In this document: positions 57,890 to 64,000 of the stretch, in pieces
Position numbering within the stretch: position 1 is the first letter of the stretch
How the letters are laid out: each line of letters starts with the position of its first letter
Assembly (NCBI RefSeq): GCF_015865035.1
Contig: NZ_JADZGI010000002.1
Span: forward strand, 310,001-374,000
Source: Novosphingobium aureum
GTDB lineage: Bacteria; Pseudomonadota; Alphaproteobacteria; Sphingomonadales; Sphingomonadaceae
Direction: 5' to 3'
DNA length: 64,000 nucleotides
The notes under the pieces: generated by a model
Told to the model about the DNA's origin: nothing
What the model saw: the letters and a program-made list of their open reading frames with translations, nothing else
Databases searched by the model: none
Made by a program: the position numbers and the translations under genes

Positions 57890-58351
57890 ATGATCGGTGC
57901 CATGGATCGATCCGATAGCGAAACCCGGGCAGACCCGTTCCCTGCACGCCGCCGCCACATCTGCGTGGCGCGATGCGCCGAACCGAGCATCACCGGATCG
58001 GGCCGGCGCAAGCTCGCACGCCTGCGCGTCAGGCTCGCCGCGCGGATCAGCACGTTGTGCGAGACGCGCCAGACCATCCTCGCCGACCTCTCCCAACGCG
58101 GAGCAAGGGTCCTCACCGAGGCTCGCTTCGAGCCGGGCTGCGAAGTGCTGCTCGAATGGGGCGAGCACGAGGCGCTGGGCGAAGTGGTGTGGTGCAACCT
58201 CAACCAGTGCGGCATTGCCTTTATCGAACCGATCGAGGAGGCCACCCTCATCGCCACACGCCAGCTGAACGACGCGGCCCGCCTTCCGCGCGAGCGCGAG
58301 GTCCTGCGACGCATTGCCCGGCGCTGGGCAAGCGGGACCGACCAGAGCTAG
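57890..58351 (+). CDS. PilZ domain protein
   Basis: A 153-residue (149 from a second ATG at 57902) small protein. The C-terminal half fits a PilZ beta-barrel: ILADLSQRGARVLTEA (the D/NxSxxG element), LLEWGEHEALGEVVWC and QCGIAFIEPI. The upstream basic region (RRKLARLRVRLAARI) could supply the RxxxR c-di-GMP motif, but I cannot be sure it is intact. Possible c-di-GMP effector. Confidence 0.7.
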   Translation: MIGAMDRSDSETRADPFPARRRHICVARCAEPSITGSGRRKLARLRVRLAARISTLCETRQTILADLSQRGARVLTEARFEPGCEVLLEWGEHEALGEVVWCNLNQCGIAFIEPIEEATLIATRQLNDAARLPREREVLRRIARRWASGTDQS

Positions 58352-58384
58352 CCTTTACCCTCACCCAAGAGGGTCTCGCAGACC

Positions 58385-59434
58385 TCACACCGGCATCGCC
58401 TCGACAAGCGCCAGATCCTGAAAATAGCGGGCCATCGCATCGAGCGTGCGATCGGACAGCTCGATGAAGGCGCGGCGCCGGTCGCTGTCGTCACAGATCC
58501 GCAGGAACAGCCCCGCCTCGGTCATCTGCCCGATCCAGCGCAGCGCGGTGGTCGGCGGCACGCCCGAGGCAATGCACAGCGAGGTGATCGAGACGCGCTT
58601 GCCCTCGACACGCGCGGCGGTGAGATCGAGCAGCATTTCCCAGGCCGGATCGGCGAACAAGTCGCCATCGAAAAAGCGCGCGCGCAAATGCCGCTGGCGG
58701 ATGATCTGCCGCACCAAGGGGGCCGGAGGCAGCCGCGCGGGGTCATGCGCTGCGCCTTCCCATTCCTCGGGCGCTTCTCTCTTTGAGCCCGTCTGCGTCC
58801 CGAAGCCGAAAGCGGAGCGCGCCTGCGCCGTGCCTGCACATTGGGCGCCCCCGGAACCGGCGTCACCAAGGCCCGAAAGCGGTGCGAGCCGATCGATGTG
58901 GCTGGCGATCTGGCTCACCTGCTCGCTCAGGCGCAACATCATCATGCGGTCCTGCTCGGAGAGTTCGCGAACCGCCGTATCGGGCCAGGAGGCAAGGACC
59001 TGACCGAGGGCAATCACTCGTTCGGCACGACTGGGATCGACGAGCAGTACCGGGTCCGACTGGTCCATGCAGGCGAAGATGTCGTCGAGCGCCTCGACCG
59101 ACGTCGAGACGATCAGCCGTGTGCCGCAAGCCGCTGCCCGCTGGTCGATCGTCGCGAAGGCCGCCAGGCGGCGCGCATCGATCACCGGACAATCGAGCAG
59201 GACGATATCGGGCAGGACCACGCTCCCGCATTCGTAGAATTCCTCGAGCGAACCCACCGTATGGACCCGCAGACCGGCTGCGGCGGCGTCCTCTTTCAGG
59301 CTGGCCCGCAGGTGCGCGCGATCCGCATGGATGGCAAGGCTGGGCATACCCGCCTGCCCTGCCTCGCCTTCGCCCGCGTTCCCCGCGGCCGACGCGTATG
59401 AAAAGTCCAGACCATCGAATTGTGCATTCGCCAT
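58385..59434 (-). CDS. Winged-helix regulator with receiver-like N-terminal domain
   Basis: A 349-residue protein. The N-terminal part (about 30-140) has a REC-like alternation (IVLLDCPVIDARRLAAF, LIVSTSVEALDDIF) but no clear phosphorylation pocket. A middle linker of low complexity (about 200-250) precedes a C-terminal MarR-like winged helix with ALRWIGQMTEAGLFLRICDD and RAFIELSD. GGAG lies 8 bases before the ATG at 59434. Similar proteins are common in sphingomonads; the target is unknown. Confidence 0.7.
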   Translation of the reverse strand: MANAQFDGLDFSYASAAGNAGEGEAGQAGMPSLAIHADRAHLRASLKEDAAAAGLRVHTVGSLEEFYECGSVVLPDIVLLDCPVIDARRLAAFATIDQRAAACGTRLIVSTSVEALDDIFACMDQSDPVLLVDPSRAERVIALGQVLASWPDTAVRELSEQDRMMMLRLSEQVSQIASHIDRLAPLSGLGDAGSGGAQCAGTAQARSAFGFGTQTGSKREAPEEWEGAAHDPARLPPAPLVRQIIRQRHLRARFFDGDLFADPAWEMLLDLTAARVEGKRVSITSLCIASGVPPTTALRWIGQMTEAGLFLRICDDSDRRRAFIELSDRTLDAMARYFQDLALVEAMPV

Positions 59435-59516
59435 AAGTTCGACTCCGTGCTCCTTCATAAGAACAGGAGTAGAACATAAGAAGATCAGGTCAAGAAAACC
59501 TCAGATTAAATCCTTG

Positions 59517-60527
59517 TTACCAGCCGCCAAGTTCCTGACGCACAAGCGTTTCGAGCATGTCGATCCCGGCATCTGTGGCATTAAGACAGGCCAGCGTCGC
59601 GAACTGGCTTCCGCCAGACTGCTCGAACACCTCTCGCCCGCGGATCGCAAGTTCCTCGAGTGTCTCGACGCAATCGGCCGAGAAGCCGGGAGCGGCTATG
59701 GCAAGACGGCGCGTCCCCGCTTTGGCTTCCTTCTCGAGAACAGCCTCGGTCGAGGGTTCGAGCCACTTCGCCCGCCCGAAGCGCGACTGGAAGCTGGTCT
59801 CCACCCGCAACTCGCCGAAGCGCGATGCGAGACGCTCGGACAGAAGCCTTGCGGTCTTGCGGCAGTGGCAGTGATAAGGATCGCCCAGATGCAAGGTACG
59901 CTCGGGCATGCCGTGGAACGAGAGCAGGAGCACCTCTGGCACGAAGTCGAGGCTTTCCAGCTGTGCGGTGACGTCGCGCTCGAGCGCATGGATGTGGGCA
60001 GGATGGTCGTAGTAGGGCGGCAGCGTACGGGTCGCAGGCTGCCAGCGCATTCCAGCGAGCGCATCGCCCAGCTTGTCGATCACCGAGGCGGTCGTCGCGC
60101 CCGAATACTGCGGATAGAGCGGCGCTACCAGAACGCGCTCGCAGCCCGCATCCTTGAGCGCCTGCAACTTGTCGGGAATGGACGGATTGCCGTAGCGCAT
60201 TGCCCAGTCGACCATGATACCATCACCCAGCCGCGCCTGAAGCGCACGCGCCTGTGCGGCCGTGATCGCGGCGAGCGGAGAGCCCTCCTCGGTCCAGACT
60301 TGTGCATAGGCGTGGGCGGACTTTGCCGGCCGGGTGCGCAGGATGATGCCGTGCAGGATCGGCTTCCACGCGATCGGCGGAATTTCGATGACGCGCCGGT
60401 CGGAAAGAAACTCGGCGAGGTAACGGCGCACGGCTGGCGCAGTCGGCGCATCGGGGGTGCCGAGATTGACCAGCAGCACACCGACACGGCCGGTCTTCAC
60501 GTCAGGATGGTCTTGGGGGCGCAACAT
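59517..60527 (-). CDS. hemH: Ferrochelatase
   Basis: A 336-residue enzyme inserting iron into protoporphyrin IX. Motifs: VGVLLVNLGTPDAPT, LRTRPAKSAHAYAQVW, YPQYSGATTAS, SFHGMPERTL (metal-binding His) and RVETSFQSRFG with the conserved Glu later in GFSADCVETLEEL. It overlaps the preceding molybdenum-hydroxylase gene (TGATG). The ATG at 60527 is preferred over GTG three bases upstream. Confidence 0.95.
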   Translation of the reverse strand: MLRPQDHPDVKTGRVGVLLVNLGTPDAPTAPAVRRYLAEFLSDRRVIEIPPIAWKPILHGIILRTRPAKSAHAYAQVWTEEGSPLAAITAAQARALQARLGDGIMVDWAMRYGNPSIPDKLQALKDAGCERVLVAPLYPQYSGATTASVIDKLGDALAGMRWQPATRTLPPYYDHPAHIHALERDVTAQLESLDFVPEVLLLSFHGMPERTLHLGDPYHCHCRKTARLLSERLASRFGELRVETSFQSRFGRAKWLEPSTEAVLEKEAKAGTRRLAIAAPGFSADCVETLEELAIRGREVFEQSGGSQFATLACLNATDAGIDMLETLVRQELGGW

Positions 60528-62797
60528 CACAGGTCCTCGGCAAACAATGGCAGGTGACGGGCGCGGTAGCCCGTGGCCGAATGCAGCGCGTTGGCGATGG
60601 CCGGTGCCACGACCGCGACGCCAAGCTCGCCCGGATCGGCAGGCTCGGCCTCGCTCGAGATAAACTCGATCTCAACCTGCGGACATTCGGAAATCCTGGG
60701 CAATGTCATCGCCCCCAGCGTCTGCCCCTCGACGCGCCCGCGCACGTAGCGCCCGCTGCAGCCAAGCGCGAGGCCGAGACCGAACACCAGTCCCCCCTCG
60801 ATCTGCTGGCGCGCGATGTCGAGATTGACGATCCGCCCGATGTCGACAGCGGCGCTCAGCTTCTCGACGCGCACCCCGCTGGTGTCGCGTCGGGCGGTAG
60901 CGATGAGCGCGATGCGCCCTGCGCCGATCATGTGGCAGGCGAGCCCCTGCCCGCTCTGGTCGACACCCCCGTCCCACTGCGCGAGCGCTGCCGCGCGCTG
61001 CAGGCATGTGGCAAGGCGCGTATCCTCGCCCAGCATGGCCATGCGGAACGAGAGCGGCTCGCGGCCCGCGCGCGCGGCCAGCTCGTCGACGAAGCATTCG
61101 TTGAAGAAGGCGGTATAGCCATGTGCATTGCCGCGCAGCCGGGTGGTCGGCAAGGTGATGCGCGCAGGCACGTGGTCGATCTCGACATGGGGAATGTCGT
61201 AGACCGGCACCGCCCCTTCGAGCGCGAGCGGATCGGCATCGCCAGCGACCGCATCGATTGCACCGGCGGCGCTTTCCCCGCCGAACAGCCGCCTGCCGAA
61301 CTCGCGCGCGCTGGCCGGCACCGCCACGCGCGCGCGCCATGCGCCGATGCCGCCCTCGGTATCGGGCCGCGCAGCCATGACCGCGACCACTGGCGTACGG
61401 GGATAGCTGGCCCGCTGCTCTTCCGAGCGCGACCATGTCAGCTGGACCGGCTTGCCCGCCTCACGCGCGAGCAGCGCCACCTGCCCGGCAATGGTGCATT
61501 CGAGCCTGCGGTCGAAACTGCCGCCGATCGCCATGGGATAGAGCACCACCTGCGCCGGATCGAGGCCGATAGCACGCGCGGCCTCGGCGCGGGTGGTCTC
61601 CGGCGACTGGGTTCCGATCCACAGTTCGAGCACGCCGTTCTCGAGCCGCGCGGTGGCGCTCGCGGTCTCGATCGTTGCATGGAGCGCAGGGCTGACCTCG
61701 TACCGGATCTGGACCGGCAGGCCGCCGCTGACGAGATCCATTTCGCCCTTGCCAAAGAGCCTCTCGGCGCTGGAGTTGCGCAAGGCATCGTCGAGCGCGC
61801 TGTCCACTGCGAGGCTCTCGACCGGTTCGGAATAGCTGAAGCGCGGCAACATGCGGGCGAGCGCGGTCTCGGCTGTCCACCAGTCCTGCGCGAGCGCTGC
61901 CACCCAGGCGGTATCGCCGCTGCTTCCCTTCACGATGCGCTGATAGCCACGCATCGCGCGCGCGGCGTCCTCGCGGATCGAATCGAGCGCGCTCGAGCCC
62001 GCTAGCGGTGCGTGCCGGATCGAGGCGTAGAGCATGTCGGGCAAGCGCACGTCACCTACGAAAGTCCAGCTCCCGTCGACCTTGGCGGGCAGATCGAGCC
62101 GTGGATAGGCCAGCGCTCCGCCCGGAACCGAGCTCCCCGGATTCTCGGACATCGGCTCTGGACGCAGGGGCGGGGCCAGCGGCAAGTCAAGCAACGCCGC
62201 CTCGGCGGCAAGCGCTCCGAAGCCGAAACGCTTGTCCCCGTGCGTGACGAGGCCGCGATCGACCTCGCATTCTTCCCAGGCCACATCCCAGCGCGCCGCC
62301 GCAGCCTGCATCAGCAGCGCGCGTGCCACCGCAGCAGCCTCGCGCGCAGGCTGCTCGTAGGCAGCGAGCGCGGTACCGTCGGCAGTAACGTTGAAGCGGT
62401 TGTCCTGCGCCCAGCGACGGGTGAGCAGGTCCTGCGGATCCTCGACCAGCCGCGGCGCCAGCGGCATCCACATCTCGCTCCACTTCGCAGCGAGCACGGT
62501 GTTGGCATAGAGCGCGCTGACCGGCGCGGGCTCGACTGCGACCTGACGCCAGTCGCAGCCCAGTTCGTACGCGACGATCTGCGGGAGCAGCGTCGTCACC
62601 CCCTGCCCCATCTCGACTTGCGGCACCGCGACCGTAACCACGCCGTCCTGCGCGATCTTTATCCACGCCCCGAAGGCGCGCTCATCCTCGGAGGGCTGCA
62701 GCGGCAGCGGGAAGCTGCGCGGGCGCAGCATCCAGCCCACCGCGAGCCCGCCGCCCGCCAGCGCCCCGATCAATACACCGCGACGCGTGAGAGCCAT
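60527..62797 (-). CDS. Molybdopterin-binding subunit of a xanthine dehydrogenase family hydroxylase (IorB-like)
   Basis: A 756-residue large subunit. A Tat-like signal (TRRGVLIGALAGGG) suggests export with its partner. Then come QVEMGQGVTTLLPQIVA, a PARITLPTTRLRGNAHGYTA segment and DIGRIVNLDIARQQIEGG, with the family's C-terminal GELGVAVVAPAIANALH. The catalytic Glu is expected in this last region. It lacks Fe-S clusters, so it needs a small subunit; the best candidate is 39 kb away (21.3 kb). It is coupled to mrp and hemH. Confidence 0.85.
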   Translation of the reverse strand: MALTRRGVLIGALAGGGLAVGWMLRPRSFPLPLQPSEDERAFGAWIKIAQDGVVTVAVPQVEMGQGVTTLLPQIVAYELGCDWRQVAVEPAPVSALYANTVLAAKWSEMWMPLAPRLVEDPQDLLTRRWAQDNRFNVTADGTALAAYEQPAREAAAVARALLMQAAAARWDVAWEECEVDRGLVTHGDKRFGFGALAAEAALLDLPLAPPLRPEPMSENPGSSVPGGALAYPRLDLPAKVDGSWTFVGDVRLPDMLYASIRHAPLAGSSALDSIREDAARAMRGYQRIVKGSSGDTAWVAALAQDWWTAETALARMLPRFSYSEPVESLAVDSALDDALRNSSAERLFGKGEMDLVSGGLPVQIRYEVSPALHATIETASATARLENGVLELWIGTQSPETTRAEAARAIGLDPAQVVLYPMAIGGSFDRRLECTIAGQVALLAREAGKPVQLTWSRSEEQRASYPRTPVVAVMAARPDTEGGIGAWRARVAVPASAREFGRRLFGGESAAGAIDAVAGDADPLALEGAVPVYDIPHVEIDHVPARITLPTTRLRGNAHGYTAFFNECFVDELAARAGREPLSFRMAMLGEDTRLATCLQRAAALAQWDGGVDQSGQGLACHMIGAGRIALIATARRDTSGVRVEKLSAAVDIGRIVNLDIARQQIEGGLVFGLGLALGCSGRYVRGRVEGQTLGAMTLPRISECPQVEIEFISSEAEPADPGELGVAVVAPAIANALHSATGYRARHLPLFAEDL

Positions 62798-63825
62798 CAG
62801 GCAGCGCCCCCCGATGCCGGTGCGACGGCCTCGAGGCTGTCGCGCACCCGGGCGGCAAGCGCGGCAAAGGCATCGGCTTGTGCCCCCTGCCCGGCCGCGA
62901 CCGGGACGCCGGCATCGCTCTGCTTGCGAATGGCGATGTCGAGCGGAATGCGTCCGAGGAATGCGATGCCCAGCCGGTCGGCCTCGGCTTCGGCACCACC
63001 GCAGCCGAAGGGATCACTCTCCTCGCCACAATGCGGGCATATGTAACCCGACATGTTCTCGACCAGCCCGAGCACCGGGACCTTGCCCTTGGCGAAGAGC
63101 TCGACTGCCCGCGTCGCGTCGATCAGCGCGAGGTCCTGCGGAGTGGACACGATCACCGCGCCCGCCGGCTTGAACTTGTGCAGGATGGTCAACTGCACGT
63201 CGCCCGTTCCCGGCGGCAGATCGACGACCAGCACGTCGGCATCCTCCCAGTGTGCCTCGAGCAACTGGGTCAGTGCACCCGCCGCCATCGGCCCGCGCCA
63301 GGCCAGCGCCTGCCCGGCCTTGGTCAGGTGCGCCATGGAAAGCACCGGCACGCCCCAGCGGCTCGCGATCGGCACCAGCCGCTTGTCGTGGGCTACCGGT
63401 TTCTCGTCCTCGGTACCGAGCAGGCGCGCCTGCGAGGGGCCATAGATATCGGCATCGACGAGGCCCACCTTGAGACCGAGCCGGGCGAGCGCGACGGCGA
63501 GATTGACCGAGAGCGTCGACTTGCCGACGCCGCCCTTGCCCGAACCGACCGCGATGATGCGCGGCATGGCCAGTTTGCCCGGGTCCCCGGCCTGAGCACC
63601 GCCTTCACGGTCAGCAGTCATGGCGACGCGCACCTCGTTTATGTCGCCTTCGCGCTCGAGCACCTTGGTCACGCCGGTCTCGAGCGCCACACGCTGGCGC
63701 GCATCGAGCCCGGACGCATCGAGCACGAGGGTCGCCACGCCGTCGACGAGGCGCAATGAAGACAGTCGCTGCGCTGCATCGGCAGGCAGCAGGGCACGCA
63801 GGGCCTCGAACTCGTCAGTGGCCAT
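62797..63825 (-). CDS. mrp: Mrp/NBP35-family Fe-S cluster carrier ATPase
   Basis: A 342-residue ApbC/Mrp protein. The N-terminal DUF59-like part (about 1-75) precedes the deviant Walker A GSGKGGVGKST (94-104), DADIYGPSQARLLG, DLPPGTGDVQLT and the CPHCGEE cluster-bridging CxxC. It delivers Fe-S clusters to apoproteins. Its stop overlaps the molybdenum-hydroxylase start (TGATG), a hint that the operon serves Fe-S or heme enzymes. Confidence 0.95.
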   Translation of the reverse strand: MATDEFEALRALLPADAAQRLSSLRLVDGVATLVLDASGLDARQRVALETGVTKVLEREGDINEVRVAMTADREGGAQAGDPGKLAMPRIIAVGSGKGGVGKSTLSVNLAVALARLGLKVGLVDADIYGPSQARLLGTEDEKPVAHDKRLVPIASRWGVPVLSMAHLTKAGQALAWRGPMAAGALTQLLEAHWEDADVLVVDLPPGTGDVQLTILHKFKPAGAVIVSTPQDLALIDATRAVELFAKGKVPVLGLVENMSGYICPHCGEESDPFGCGGAEAEADRLGIAFLGRIPLDIAIRKQSDAGVPVAAGQGAQADAFAALAARVRDSLEAVAPASGGAA

Positions 63826-63968
63826 GGACAGGCTTCCTGTCGGCGTATTCGCGGGGAAAGGTGCAATTCATGGCGCTCAGGTGGCCCAGCAATGGAAAAA
63901 GGGCAAGGGAGACCCTGTTTTTTGGTCAAAGGGTGTTTTTTGGCACAAGCATACTTATAGATAGCGCC

Positions 63969-64000
63969 ATGAGATTGATCGGTGAAGCAATCACGCGCGC
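63969..64000 (+). CDS. Possible start of a divergent gene (runs off the window)
   Basis: An ATG followed by ten codons (MRLIGEAITR). It is divergent from mrp, with an AT-rich leader containing TTATAGATA. Too short to name. Confidence 0.35.
   Translation, partial: MRLIGEAITR

Noticed and set aside
1..64000. CRISPR array, rRNA operon or insertion sequence
   Set aside because: No regularly spaced repeats, rRNA sequence or transposase frame was seen. The repeats found are hairpins, operators or att sites.

Overview
The window is high-GC chromosomal DNA from an alphaproteobacterium, most likely a Novosphingobium-like member of the Sphingomonadales. The basis is the protein style (alpha-type RibA, Sphingomonad-type beta-helix and winged-helix regulators, PHA granule genes, RegBA next to a quinol oxidase) and the synteny. 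I ran no database search, so the genus is an inference. Genes are tightly packed, and many neighbours are translationally coupled through ATGA or TGATG overlaps.

Layout. 1-4.3 kb: partial TerC, a small DUF465-like protein, a structured intergenic region, an SPFH/RHH/membrane-protein trio, a beta-helix exoprotein and two small hypotheticals. 4.4-9.4 kb: ribA and xthA (coupled), a candidate structured small RNA, lolA, rpmG, ppk2, uppP. 9.5-16 kb: M13 peptidase, MsbA-like ABC exporter, intracellular PHA depolymerase, L,D-transpeptidase. 16-25 kb: TetR regulator with xdhC and mocA (molybdenum-hydroxylase maturation), yqgE, TonB receptor, 2Fe-2S subunit of a molybdenum hydroxylase, arsC, a phospholipid-methyltransferase-like protein, a membrane protein, lipB with a lipoprotein. 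25-38 kb: citrate-lyase-like protein, a GNAT-fold protein resembling bacterial ceramide synthase, a fatty acid desaturase, lptFG, clpS, phasin and phaC, an alanine-type aminotransferase, a pseudo-receiver regulator, mobA, tRNA-Cys.

38.45-49.14 kb: a 10.7-kb element integrated into tRNA-Cys and bounded by 20-bp direct repeats. It carries an integrase, a RepA-like helicase, HNH, TerL, major capsid protein, prohead protease, portal and head connector. It has no tail, baseplate or lysis genes. This is the gene content of a capsid-forming phage satellite (cf-PICI-like) rather than a prophage. Its apparent control point is a divergent pair of paralogous ribbon-helix-helix repressors of Arc and Mnt size. 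This is the most interesting system in the window.

49.3-64 kb: MFS transporter; cyoABCD quinol oxidase, SURF1 and the redox two-component pair regB/regA in one coupled run; PilZ protein; winged-helix regulator; and a coupled mrp, molybdenum-hydroxylase large subunit and hemH operon. The large subunit lies 39 kb from its probable 2Fe-2S partner. Molybdenum-cofactor and Fe-S functions (xdhC, mocA, 2Fe-2S subunit, mobA, large subunit, mrp) recur across the window.
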